64,000 nucleotides of DNA, from assembly GCF_017948485.1 (NCBI RefSeq), contig NZ_JAFFSX010000009.1, positions 186,001 through 250,000 on the forward strand. Direction: 5' to 3'. The position numbers were made by a program, and so were the translations under genes. The notes below the pieces were generated by a model, which was given only the letters and a program-made list of their open reading frames with translations, was not told the DNA's origin and did not search any database. How positions within the stretch are numbered: position 1 is the first letter of the stretch; each line of letters starts with the position of its first letter. Below are positions 33,660 to 41,598 of this stretch, piece after piece. Source of the DNA: Streptomyces sp. GESEQ-35 (GTDB lineage Bacteria > Actinomycetota > Actinomycetes > Streptomycetales > Streptomycetaceae).

Positions 33660-35648
33660 GTGTCACGCCCCGCGTTCGTCCTGCCGCCCTGGCTCGCCCA
33701 CACTCTCCGCGCCCAGCGCGGTCCGGTGCCCTGGAGCGCGGTGACCCGGGGAGCACTTGCCGCCGGGCCCCTCCTCCTCACCTCCGTGCTTCTCGACCGC
33801 GCCTCTCTCGGCGTCGTCGCTGCCATCGCCGCCATGCTGGCCGGGATCAACGACCGGCCGGGGAGTCGGCGGGCGTCCGTCAGGAGGCTCGGGGTGCCCG
33901 CGCTTGCCGGAGCGGCTGGGCTGCTTGTCGGGACGTACGCCGGACAGCACACCGGAGCCCTCGCGCTGACGCTGATCCTCACCGGCCTCGGGCTCGTCGC
34001 CGGAGGTGTCAGCGCCACCGGCCCCGTCGCGTCCGGGGCCGGAACGCAACTGCTCGTCGCATCCGCCATCGGGGCCGGGATGCCGCTGCCCGAGCCGGGG
34101 TGGCTGCGGGCGCTGGCCTTTCTCGTGGGGGCCGGGTGGCTGCTCGCGCTGAGGCTGGTGCTGCCGACGCCCGGGGCGATCGTCGGCGACTATCGGTTCG
34201 ACGGGGAGCGGGACGCCGTCGCCGGTGTCTATGACGCCGTGGCCGAACTGCTCGACGCCGCGGGGAGCGAGCACGCCACCTCTCGTCGCGTCTCCCTCAC
34301 CGCCGCCCTCGACCACGCACAGGATGCTCTCGCCGGGCCCCGGCTGCGGCGGTACGCCAGTTCCTCGGCCGAGCGGCGGTTGCGTGCGCAGTACGCCGCC
34401 GCGTTGCCGCTCGCCGAGGCGGCGACCGCGCTGGCCTGGGCCGGGGAGGGCGTGAGCGCGCGTGCCTCCGAGGGGGTGCGTCGGCTCGCCGCCGCCGTAC
34501 GCGGGAACACGCACACCGGGCCGCTGCCCGCGCCCAACCGGTCCGCGCCCGCCCTGCGCGCCCTTGACGACGCCCTTCTGCACGCCGCCGAGGTGTTCGA
34601 CCAGGGGGACGGGCGTGACCTGCACACCCGTAGGCGGTCCGGGACAGCGCTCTTCCGTTCCGCCTTCGGGGCCGGCGGGCGTGAGTACGGGCTGCGGGTC
34701 GCCCTCTGCTTCGGGGCCAGCGTCGCCATCGCCCAGGCGCTGCATCACGCCCAGTGGTACGGGCAGCACGAGCACTGGTACTGGCTGCCGGCCACCGCCG
34801 TCTTCCTCGTCAAGCCCGACCTCGGGCCGCTCGTCTCGCGGGTACTGTGCCGGGCCGCGGGGACGGTCCTCGGCGCTCTCGTCTTCGCCGGGTTGGCTGC
34901 TGTGCTGCCCCAACCCGGCGGGCTCATCGCGCTCGTGGCCCTCAGCGGTGCCCTCATTCCCGTCGCCACGCGCCACTTCGCCGCCCAGACCGCCGTCGTC
35001 ACCGTTCTCGTCCTCGCCCTGGTGATGGTCGGCGGTGAGCCCGCGGCCGCCTGGAGCCGCATCGGCGAGACACTGCTGGCCTGCGCCATCGTGCTGGTGG
35101 TGGGCCATCTGCCGATGCCGGGGCAGCGGGGCGGCCGAGTCCGGGCCCGGCTCGCGGTGGCGGGCGATGCCGCGCACGCCTACCTGACGCACGTCCTGGG
35201 CGAGTCCGCCGCCCCAGCGGTGCGTGCCGTGAGCGAGCCCGCTGCGCCGGCGACGCGTATCCCGAGCGAGCCTGCCGCCCCGGCAACCCGCATCCCGGGC
35301 AAGCCCGCCGCCCCGTCCCCGCGCCGGTCCGACGCCCGCCTCCTCCGCTGGACGCTTCGCCGCGAGGCCTACCGCACGCTCGCCGAAGCCCGTACCGCCA
35401 TCGCCCTCGCCGCGGCCGAACTCCCCGCCCTCGCCCGGCACTCGGAGGGCGCGGACGAGATCGTCGCCGTGCTCGAACGGATCGTCGACACGACCACCGC
35501 GTGTGCCGTGCACCTGGACGACTCCGGCCGGCTCACCCCGCGGCACACCGACCGCCTCGCCGCCCTTCTCGACGAACTCGCCGCGCACCGGGAGCGGGTG
35601 GGCCTACCCACCGGCCGACCCACCCCCGAGCTGCCCGTCGCCGTCTAG
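33660..35648 (+). CDS. FUSC family aromatic-acid exporter-like membrane protein
   Basis: 662 residues. An N-terminal membrane block (about 25-170: LLLTSVLLDRASLGVVAAIAAMLAGIND, LGLVAGGVSATGPVASGAGTQLLVAS), a soluble helical middle and a second membrane block (REYGLRVALCFGASVAIAQALHH, HWYWLPATAVFLVKPDLGPLVSRVLCRAAGTVLGALVFAG, with FUSC signature), then a soluble C-terminal domain. A repeated SEPAAPATRIP linker is near residue 525. GTG with AGGAG 4 nt upstream. FUSC proteins export aromatic acids or polyamines; substrate unknown here. The 3' end overlaps the convergent HxlR gene by 45 bp. Confidence 0.88.
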   Translation: MSRPAFVLPPWLAHTLRAQRGPVPWSAVTRGALAAGPLLLTSVLLDRASLGVVAAIAAMLAGINDRPGSRRASVRRLGVPALAGAAGLLVGTYAGQHTGALALTLILTGLGLVAGGVSATGPVASGAGTQLLVASAIGAGMPLPEPGWLRALAFLVGAGWLLALRLVLPTPGAIVGDYRFDGERDAVAGVYDAVAELLDAAGSEHATSRRVSLTAALDHAQDALAGPRLRRYASSSAERRLRAQYAAALPLAEAATALAWAGEGVSARASEGVRRLAAAVRGNTHTGPLPAPNRSAPALRALDDALLHAAEVFDQGDGRDLHTRRRSGTALFRSAFGAGGREYGLRVALCFGASVAIAQALHHAQWYGQHEHWYWLPATAVFLVKPDLGPLVSRVLCRAAGTVLGALVFAGLAAVLPQPGGLIALVALSGALIPVATRHFAAQTAVVTVLVLALVMVGGEPAAAWSRIGETLLACAIVLVVGHLPMPGQRGGRVRARLAVAGDAAHAYLTHVLGESAAPAVRAVSEPAAPATRIPSEPAAPATRIPGKPAAPSPRRSDARLLRWTLRREAYRTLAEARTAIALAAAELPALARHSEGADEIVAVLERIVDTTTACAVHLDDSGRLTPRHTDRLAALLDELAAHRERVGLPTGRPTPELPVAV

Positions 35649-36137
35649 GACGTCAAGCACCGTGTGCACCAACGCCGTCCCCGGTCCCGTCTCCCCGCCC
35701 GGCCCCGGCACATGCCTGACCGCCTCCGGCACCAGCTCGCCCCCGCACCGCGAGCATGTCACCCGCGCCTCGGCCGCATGCCCGCACGTCTCGTGCACCA
35801 GCCTCAACGGAGGCCCTGCCACCGCCCGGTGCCGGTCGCCCCACGTCATCAGCGTCAGGACGACGCCGTACAACTCCCGTCCTGCGTCGGTGAGTTCGTA
35901 CTCGTACCGGGTGGGCCGCTCCTGGTACGCCACCCGCTCCACGATCCCCTCGGCGACCAGATGGTCCAGCCGGTCCGCCAGGATGTTCGTCGCGATGCCC
36001 AGGTCGGCGCGCAGATCCTCGTAGCGGTTCAGGCCGAGGAAGAGGTCGCGCAGGATCACGACCGTCCACTGGTCCGCGACGACGGCGGCGGCCCGCGCCA
36101 CCGAGCAGTGCATCCGCGCGAAACGCTCACCTCTCAT
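35604..36137 (-). CDS. HxlR-family transcriptional regulator with zinc-ribbon tail
   Basis: 177 residues. HxlR winged helix: CSVARAAAVVADQWTVVILRDLFLGLNRYEDLRADLGIATNILADRLDHLVAEGIVERVAYQERPTRYEYELTDAGREL. A C-terminal extension carries HETCGHAAEARVTCSRCGGEL, a likely zinc ribbon. The conserved N-terminal Cys (MHCSVAR) could sense redox or electrophiles. ATG 36137 is used because the longer frame has only a TTG. It is divergent from an NTF2-like gene, and two matched CTTGC-N5-GCAAG sites lie in the gap. Confidence 0.9.
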   Translation of the reverse strand: MRGERFARMHCSVARAAAVVADQWTVVILRDLFLGLNRYEDLRADLGIATNILADRLDHLVAEGIVERVAYQERPTRYEYELTDAGRELYGVVLTLMTWGDRHRAVAGPPLRLVHETCGHAAEARVTCSRCGGELVPEAVRHVPGPGGETGPGTALVHTVLDVLDGDGQLGGGSAGG

Positions 36138-36153
36138 GCCGTCAGGGTAGTTC

Positions 36154-36168
36154 CTTGCGGTCGGCAAG
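36154..36168. promoter_or_regulatory. HxlR operator site 1
   Basis: CTTGC-GGTCG-GCAAG, an inverted repeat 17 bp upstream of the HxlR ATG. Its arms are identical to those of site 2, 45 bp away centre to centre. Confidence 0.7.
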
Positions 36169-36195
36169 CGACCCGCCTAGCCTCTTCGTAGAGGG

Positions 36196-36216
36196 TCACT
36201 TGCAAAGAGCAAGTGA
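36196..36216. promoter_or_regulatory. HxlR operator site 2
   Basis: TCACTTGC-AAAGA-GCAAGTGA, perfect 8-bp arms containing the same CTTGC-N5-GCAAG core as site 1. It lies 18 bp before the NTF2-like ATG, where binding would repress that gene. Confidence 0.7.
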
Positions 36217-36233
36217 TCGGTCTGGAGGTGCCC

Positions 36234-36659
36234 ATGTACCACGCCATCGTCCGCCGCAAGGTCCGCACCCTCTGGCGTACCGTCGGCAGCGGCGGGTACC
36301 GGCAGGCCGTCGCACTCGCCGCCCCTGACGTGCACTTCCGCTTCATCGGCGACACTCCGATGAGCGCCGACCTCCGCGGCCGGGACGCCTTCGCCGCCTG
36401 GTTCGAGCGGTTCGAGGAGATCTTCCCGGGGCTCCGGCTCACCCTCCAGGACGTCGCCGTCCAGGGCCCGCCCTGGAACACCACCGTCGCCACCCGGCTG
36501 CACATCCGCGGCACGCTCGCGGACGGCAGTCCGTACGAGAACGAGGCCATGCAGTGGGTACGGCTGCGCTGGGGGCGGATGGTCGAGGACATCGTCCTGG
36601 AGGACACGCTGCGGCTCGACCGGGCCTACCGGACGCAGACCGCCGCCCTCGCTAGCTGA
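36234..36659 (+). CDS. NTF2-like (SnoaL) domain protein
   Basis: 141 residues with an NTF2-like cone fold: MYHAIVRRKVRTLWRTVGSGGYRQAVALAAPDVHFRFIGD, RGRDAFAAWFERFEEIFPGLRLTLQDVAVQGPPWNTTVATRLHIRGTLADG, YENEAMQWVRLRWGRMVEDIVLEDTLRL. Such domains act as isomerases, hydrolases or ligand carriers. ATG with GGAGG 5 nt upstream. It shares a two-site HxlR operator region and is therefore probably the main target of that regulator. Function unknown. Its stop overlaps the convergent EEP gene by 8 bp. Confidence 0.85.
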   Translation: MYHAIVRRKVRTLWRTVGSGGYRQAVALAAPDVHFRFIGDTPMSADLRGRDAFAAWFERFEEIFPGLRLTLQDVAVQGPPWNTTVATRLHIRGTLADGSPYENEAMQWVRLRWGRMVEDIVLEDTLRLDRAYRTQTAALAS

Positions 36660-37602
36660 CCCGCACCCACACCGGCGCATGGTCCGACCCCGGCTCCCCG
36701 CGCCGCTCGGCAGGGTCCGGCCCCACGGACGGCAACCACGGCATGGCCGAACGGCCGGGCCCCGTCTTCGCCTCCGTCACACGGCGCACCAGCCGATGGC
36801 TCACCAGCACCTGGTCGATCAGCTCCCGCCGCCCGGAGTTGATGCGCGAGAAGCGCTGCTCGGCCGGTATGAGCGGGGCCACGTTCCACAGGCGGGCCGC
36901 GTCTCCGTTGTCGGTCGCCTTGAATCCGGGCGTGCCGATCTCGGAGCCGGGCGGGCCGAGCAGGATCTGAGTGGTGGCCGCCTGCACCTCGTCGTTCAGA
37001 TCGCCCAGTACCACCACGTCCCGCTCACGGCCGTCGCCCGCGAGCAACTCGTCCGCGAGCGCACGCAACGCCGTCGCCTCAGCCGTCCGCCGGTACAGCG
37101 CGTACGCCCCGAACCGCGCCCGCTCGCCCTCGTCGCGCGCGTGGAAGCGGCCACCCGGGTACGTCAGCAGCTTCGACTTCAGATGGCAGACCGCCGCCCG
37201 CAGCGGGCCCGCCTCCGTCGTCGTCTCCACCGCCAGGAAGCCGCGGCCGGCCTTCGACACGACCGTGCCCTCGTCGTCTACCTGCACCGGGCGCAGCTTC
37301 ACCGGGAACGCCGTCGTGTCGGCCAGTACCTCCAGCGGCGTACGGCTGAGGAAACCGACCCGGATGCCCCGGCTGTCGGCGTGCCGGGAGAGCGCGGTGT
37401 GCCAGGTGCCGCCCACCAACGCCAGCAGGTCCCGCAGCGCCTCGTCCTCCCCGACCTCCTGCACGCCGAGCAGCGTCGGTTCGAACCCCGTGATCACGGC
37501 GGCCAGGGAGCGGAGCTTCGTCTTGTACTCGGCCTTGTCCCTGGGACCGGACGGGCCGCCGGGCAGAAAGAGGTTCTCCAGGTTCCAGGTGCCGATGATC
37601 AT
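36652..37602 (-). CDS. Endonuclease/exonuclease/phosphatase family protein
   Basis: 316-residue EEP-fold metallohydrolase, the family of DNase I, AP endonucleases, sphingomyelinases and inositol phosphatases. Catalytic landmarks: GTWNLENLF (Asn), LLGVQEVGEDEAL (metal Glu), VVLGDLNDE (Asp/Asn), and C-terminal GSDHAPVWVRVS (Asp-His pair). No signal peptide, so cytoplasmic. Substrate cannot be read; sequence lacks the extra features of exodeoxyribonuclease III. ATG 37602, GGAG upstream. Confidence 0.88.
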   Translation of the reverse strand: MIIGTWNLENLFLPGGPSGPRDKAEYKTKLRSLAAVITGFEPTLLGVQEVGEDEALRDLLALVGGTWHTALSRHADSRGIRVGFLSRTPLEVLADTTAFPVKLRPVQVDDEGTVVSKAGRGFLAVETTTEAGPLRAAVCHLKSKLLTYPGGRFHARDEGERARFGAYALYRRTAEATALRALADELLAGDGRERDVVVLGDLNDEVQAATTQILLGPPGSEIGTPGFKATDNGDAARLWNVAPLIPAEQRFSRINSGRRELIDQVLVSHRLVRRVTEAKTGPGRSAMPWLPSVGPDPAERRGEPGSDHAPVWVRVS

Positions 37603-37740
37603 GCCGGGCTCCTTTCCAGAAGCCGTGTGGGCGGCTGTGGTGTAGCCAGGGTGACGGCCCGGGGCCGCCCGGCGACAGGGTCGCGACGGGATGCGCGGTT
37701 CGGCTCACGCCAGCGCACGACACCGTCGTACGTTGGCCCA

Positions 37741-39099
37741 ATGACGCCTTCTCCCGCGGAAGCTGATCTCATCATCACCGGGTGCACCGTCCTCGTGCAC
37801 GACGATCACGAGCGGATCGGGTTCGAGGAAGATGCCGCCGTCGTCGTTCGGGACGGGCTCGTCGAGGCTGTGACCAGCGCCGCCGAAGCCGTCGGCCTGG
37901 CGGCCCGCGAACGGATCGACGCGCGCGGCCAGGTCGCCATGCCCGGGCTCGTCAACTGTCATACGCACGCCCCGATGGTCGCCCTGCGCGGCGTCGCCGA
38001 GGACCTGCCGACCGACGAGTGGTTCAACGACGTCGTCTGGCCCGTCGAGTCCAACCTCACCGAGAAGGATGTGGAGTTGGGGGCGCGGCTCGCCTGTGCC
38101 GAGATGATCCGCGGCGGTGTCACCTGCTTCGCCGACCACTACTTCGCCATGGACGCGGTCGCCGCCGTCGTCGACGAATGCGGGATCAGGGCTCATCTCG
38201 GTGAGGCCTTCTTCTCCTCCCAGGGTCCTCAAGGGCGGGAGAAATCCCTGGATTTCGCGCTACGGAACAGGGGCGGTGCCGGCGGCCGTATCACCACCAC
38301 CCTCGCCCCGCACGCCCCCTACACCGTCGACGACACCGACCTCGCCGCCACCGCAGCACTCGCCCGCGAACACGGCCTCCCCGTCCATATCCACGCCTCC
38401 GAGAACCGCGACCAGGCCGACACCAGCCTCGCCCGCCACGGCCGTACTCCCATCGAAGTCCTCGCCGGCACCGGGCTCCTCGACACCGACCTCCTCATCG
38501 CCCACGGCACCGGCATCCTCGACCGCGACCTGCCCGTCCTGGAGCGCGCCACGGGACGTGTCGCCGTCGCGACCGCACCGCGCGGCTATCTCAAGTTCGC
38601 CTGGCCCGACACCACCCCTGTCCGCGCGCTGTACGACATCGGCATCCCCGTCGGACTCGCCACGGACGGCGCCGCCTCCAACAACTCCCTCGACGTATGG
38701 GAGTCGATGGCGCTCACCGCCCTCATCCAGAAGTCGACCGAGGGCGACCCACGCTGGCTGACGGCCCGTCAAGCCCTGCACCACGCCACGCTCCAGAGCG
38801 CCCGGGCGGTCGGGCTGGGGCAGTCGGTCGGCAGCATCGCCCCCGGCCGCCGCGCCGACATCATCCTCGTCGACCTCACCGGCCCGCACACCCAGCCCGT
38901 CCACGACCTCGCCGCGACCCTGGTGCACAGCGCCCGCTCCGCCGACGTCCGCACGACGATCGTCGACGGACGGATCCTGATGCGCGACCGCGAGCTGCTG
39001 ACCCTCGATGTGCCGGGTGTCGTAGGGGAGTTGGGGGAGCGGCTGCCCGCGCTTCTGGACCGGAGCCATGGCAAGCGGATCCAGGAGTACGACACGTGA
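37741..39099 (+). CDS. Amidohydrolase (purine/SAH deaminase-like)
   Basis: 452-residue member of the amidohydrolase superfamily, cytosine/8-oxoguanine/S-adenosylhomocysteine deaminase branch. Metal ligands: His74 and His76 in LVNCHTHAPM, HIHASENRDQAD, LIAHGTGI and the catalytic Asp in GLATDGAASNNSLD. The C-terminal end SIAPGRRADIILVDLTGPHTQP is the usual composite-domain return. A -10 like TACGTT ends 6 nt before the ATG, so the mRNA is probably leaderless. Likely deaminates a purine-type ring; exact substrate unresolved. One copy of the dispersed repeat lies 40 bp behind the stop. Confidence 0.9.
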   Translation: MTPSPAEADLIITGCTVLVHDDHERIGFEEDAAVVVRDGLVEAVTSAAEAVGLAARERIDARGQVAMPGLVNCHTHAPMVALRGVAEDLPTDEWFNDVVWPVESNLTEKDVELGARLACAEMIRGGVTCFADHYFAMDAVAAVVDECGIRAHLGEAFFSSQGPQGREKSLDFALRNRGGAGGRITTTLAPHAPYTVDDTDLAATAALAREHGLPVHIHASENRDQADTSLARHGRTPIEVLAGTGLLDTDLLIAHGTGILDRDLPVLERATGRVAVATAPRGYLKFAWPDTTPVRALYDIGIPVGLATDGAASNNSLDVWESMALTALIQKSTEGDPRWLTARQALHHATLQSARAVGLGQSVGSIAPGRRADIILVDLTGPHTQPVHDLAATLVHSARSADVRTTIVDGRILMRDRELLTLDVPGVVGELGERLPALLDRSHGKRIQEYDT

Positions 39100-39138
39100 A
39101 CGCTCCGCTGGGGGTGCCGCGATGGGTTGTCGGTTGTG

Positions 39139-39188
39139 TGCGGCGTCGTCGTGGCTGGGCGCGCAGTTCCCCGCGCCCCTTCGGGGCG
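39139..39188 (+). repeat. Dispersed GC-rich repeat, copy 4
   Basis: Contains GCGCGCAGTTCCCCGCGCCC and the terminal CCCCTTCGGGG stem; the flanks also pair (CTGGGCGCG upstream, CGCGCCCAG downstream, about 39154-39194). It lies between the amidohydrolase stop and the P450 start, about 25 bp before the latter. Confidence 0.85.
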
Positions 39189-39214
39189 CGCCCAGCCTGC
39201 CTAGGCTGATCCGC

Positions 39215-40384
39215 ATGGATCTCGCCGATGGCCTTATCGACCACCCGTACGACGTCTACCGGCGCCTGCGTGACACCGCGCCCGTGCACCGTATCGCCGG
39301 CCCCGACGGCACTCCCGCGTGGCTCGTCACCCGGTACGACGACGTGCGCGCGGCCCTCGCCGATCCGCGGCTGTCCCTGGACAAGCGGCATGCCACGGCG
39401 GGCACCTACAAGGGGTTCTCGCTGCCGCCCGCGCTGGACGCCAACCTCCTCAACATGGACCCGCCCGACCACACCCGCGTCCGCCGCCTGGTCGGCCGGG
39501 CCTTCACCACACGTCGTATCGAGCAGCTGCGTACGCCTGTCCGGCGCACCGCCGACCAACTCCTCGACGCGCTCGGCCCGCACGGCACCGCCGACCTCGT
39601 GGCCGCCTACGCCGCGCCACTGCCGATCACCGTCATCTGCGATCTGCTCGGTATCCCGGACCAGCACCGCCTGGACTTCCGCGTCTGGACCGACACACTC
39701 GTCGCCCCGGATCCGGCCGCACGGCCCGAGGCCGCCAAGGAGGCGGTGGTGGCCATGCTCGGCTACTTCACCCAACTCCTCGCGGACAAGCGACGCGAGC
39801 CCGCGGACGACCTGCTCTCCGACCTGATCGCCGTCCGCGATGAGGGCGACCGGCTCAGCGAGGACGAGCTGATGTCCCTCGCCTTCCTCATCCTCTTCGC
39901 CGGCTACGAGAACACGGTGCAGCTCATCGGCAACGCCGTGCTCGCCCTGCTGCAACACCCCGAGCAACTGGCCGACCTGCGCAAGGACATGTCGCAACTC
40001 CCTGGCGCAGTACAGGAGTTCCTCCGCTACGAAGGTCCCGCCCTGCTCGCCATCCGCCGCTTCCCTGTCGAGGACGTGACCATCGGCGGCGTCACCGTCC
40101 CCGCCGGCGAAACGGTCTGGGTGTCCCCGTCCGCCGCGGACCGCGATCCGGCCCGCTTCCCCGACCCCGACCGCCTCGACCTCGGCCGCGACGCCTCCGG
40201 CCACCTCGCCCTCGGTCATGGCATCCACTACTGCCTCGGGGCGCCGCTGGCCCGCGCCGAGACCGAGATCGCCCTGGCCGCGCTGTTGGAGCGGTTCCCG
40301 GAACTGGCGCTCGGTGAGGGCGAGTTGCGGTGGCGGCCCTCGCTGCGCGCCCGGGGTCTGGTCGCGCTTCCGGTGACGTACTGA
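39215..40384 (+). CDS. Cytochrome P450
   Basis: 389-residue class I bacterial P450 (monooxygenase, needs external ferredoxin and reductase; none adjacent). I-helix motif LILFAGYENT (oxygen activation), K-helix EFLR (E-x-x-R), PERF-region DPARFPDPDRLDLGR, heme loop LALGHGIHYCLGAPLARAE with the thiolate Cys. The Phe usually opening the heme-binding motif (FGxGxHxC) is Leu here. TAGGCT ends 7 nt before the ATG, so initiation may be leaderless, with the -35 inside the repeat just upstream. Substrate unknown; no biosynthetic cluster is adjacent. Confidence 0.93.
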   Translation: MDLADGLIDHPYDVYRRLRDTAPVHRIAGPDGTPAWLVTRYDDVRAALADPRLSLDKRHATAGTYKGFSLPPALDANLLNMDPPDHTRVRRLVGRAFTTRRIEQLRTPVRRTADQLLDALGPHGTADLVAAYAAPLPITVICDLLGIPDQHRLDFRVWTDTLVAPDPAARPEAAKEAVVAMLGYFTQLLADKRREPADDLLSDLIAVRDEGDRLSEDELMSLAFLILFAGYENTVQLIGNAVLALLQHPEQLADLRKDMSQLPGAVQEFLRYEGPALLAIRRFPVEDVTIGGVTVPAGETVWVSPSAADRDPARFPDPDRLDLGRDASGHLALGHGIHYCLGAPLARAETEIALAALLERFPELALGEGELRWRPSLRARGLVALPVTY

Positions 40385-40475
40385 GAAACCGAGAAAAAAA
40401 TCTTCGCGAGCCGCGATGAGTTCCGCGCTTCCCTCCGGTCACCACCCAGAACGGGACCGTTGTACAGGAGGAGCC

Positions 40476-41165
40476 ATGTCGCTTCCGGAGATTGTCTCGC
40501 GCGAACAGTGGCGCGCGGCGCGTGAGGAACTGCTGATCAAGGAGAAGGTCATCACGCGCGCGCGGGACACGCTCAACGCGCAGCGGCGCGGGATGCCCAT
40601 GGTCGAGGCCGACACGGAGTACGTGTTCGAGGGCGGCGACGGCAAGGCCACGCTGTTGGACCTCTTCGAGGGCCGGTACCAACTCGTCGTCTACCACTTC
40701 ATGTTCGCGCCCGAGTGGGACGCCGGCTGCCGCAGCTGCTCGGGCTTCCTGGACCAGATCGGCCATCTCGCGCATCTGCACGCGCGCGGGACGACGTTCG
40801 CGGCCGTCTCCAGGGCGCCGTACACGAAGATCCTGCCGTTCAAGGCGCGGATGGGGTGGACGCTGCCCTGGTACTCGTCGTACGGCAGCGACTTCAACCA
40901 TGATTTCGAGGCGACCCTGGAGCACGAGGGGGAGCTCTCCGAGCGGCCCGGCGTCAGCTGCTTCCTACGGGACCGCGACCGTGTCTTCCACACCTACTCG
41001 ACGTATGAACGAGGCCTCGACGGGCTCGGCTCCACCACCAGCCTGCTGGATCTGACCGCGCTGGGGAGGCAGGAGGAGTGGGAGGAGCCCAAGGGACGCG
41101 CGTCCGCTCTCGGTGCGCCTGCCGGCAGTGAGCGCATTCGGTATCACGACGAGTACGAAGACTGA
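40476..41165 (+). CDS. DUF899 thioredoxin-like protein
   Basis: 229 residues of the DUF899 family (thioredoxin-like fold). Signature stretches: PEIVSREQWRAAREELLIKEKVITRARDTLNAQRRGMPMVE, YHFMFAPEWDAGCRSCSGFLDQIGHLAHL with a C-x-x-C pair, AVSRAPYTKILPFKARMGWTLPWYSSYGSDFNHDF, and ERPGVSCFLRDRDRVFHTYSTYERGLDGL. ATG with AGGAGGAGCC. Function is not established; likely a redox-linked cytosolic protein. It follows the P450 by 91 bp but need not be co-transcribed. Confidence 0.9.
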   Translation: MSLPEIVSREQWRAAREELLIKEKVITRARDTLNAQRRGMPMVEADTEYVFEGGDGKATLLDLFEGRYQLVVYHFMFAPEWDAGCRSCSGFLDQIGHLAHLHARGTTFAAVSRAPYTKILPFKARMGWTLPWYSSYGSDFNHDFEATLEHEGELSERPGVSCFLRDRDRVFHTYSTYERGLDGLGSTTSLLDLTALGRQEEWEEPKGRASALGAPAGSERIRYHDEYED

Positions 41166-41319
41166 CGCAGAGAGTGACAGTTGCTTCGAATTAGTGAACG
41201 AGTCCTCACGCTCTGCGGTGGACGAGTGTCAACTATGTCTCAGTACCGTCACTTCGCGAGGCGTTCACCCCGACTTTGGCGTTTAACTCTATGAGTCAGC
41301 GCTACATGGAGGTGGCAGG

Positions 41320-41505
41320 GTGAACGGGCGAACAGTGCTTGAGCGCTTTCCCGCAGGTGGACCGCGAGGTTCCTGGCCGGCGGAGGAGTTCGCACAGGCG
41401 CAGCGTCGGAAAGGCCTGCCCGCGGAGGTCGTGATGGACCTCGCCACGGACACGTTCCTGGTGATCGTGCGGGGCGGCGACGCCATCACTGACATCGCAG
41501 CGTGA
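41320..41505 (+). CDS. Small conserved hypothetical protein
   Basis: 61 residues, MNGRTVLERFPAGGPRGSW through AEEFAQAQRRKGLPAEVVMDLATDTFLVIVRGGDAITDIAA. It resembles a short streptomycete family that I cannot name. GTG start with GGAGGTGG 4 nt upstream. The upstream region 41166-41319 is distinctly less GC-rich than the rest and could contain a regulated promoter. A dispersed-repeat copy follows 14 bp after the stop. Confidence 0.65.
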   Translation: MNGRTVLERFPAGGPRGSWPAEEFAQAQRRKGLPAEVVMDLATDTFLVIVRGGDAITDIAA

Positions 41506-41518
41506 CGGTGCGGTACAG

Positions 41519-41570
41519 CGCCCCGTAAGGGGCGCGGGGAACTGCGCGACCAGCCCCCACCGGCCCGCAG
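41519..41570 (-). repeat. Dispersed GC-rich repeat, copy 5
   Basis: Inverted orientation: CGCCCCGTAAGGGGCGCGGG, AACTGCGCGACCAGCCCCCA, CCGGCCCGCAG. It is in the gap between the small gene (41505) and the convergent ABC transporter (41599), so it may serve as a bidirectional end. Confidence 0.85.
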
Positions 41571-41598
41571 CAAGCGAACCGCATATCCAGCGGAGCGC

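Noticed and set aside
39215..41165. Biosynthetic gene cluster around the P450 and methyltransferases
   Set aside because: No polyketide, peptide synthetase, terpene or RiPP gene is nearby; the P450 and methyltransferases are scattered single genes.
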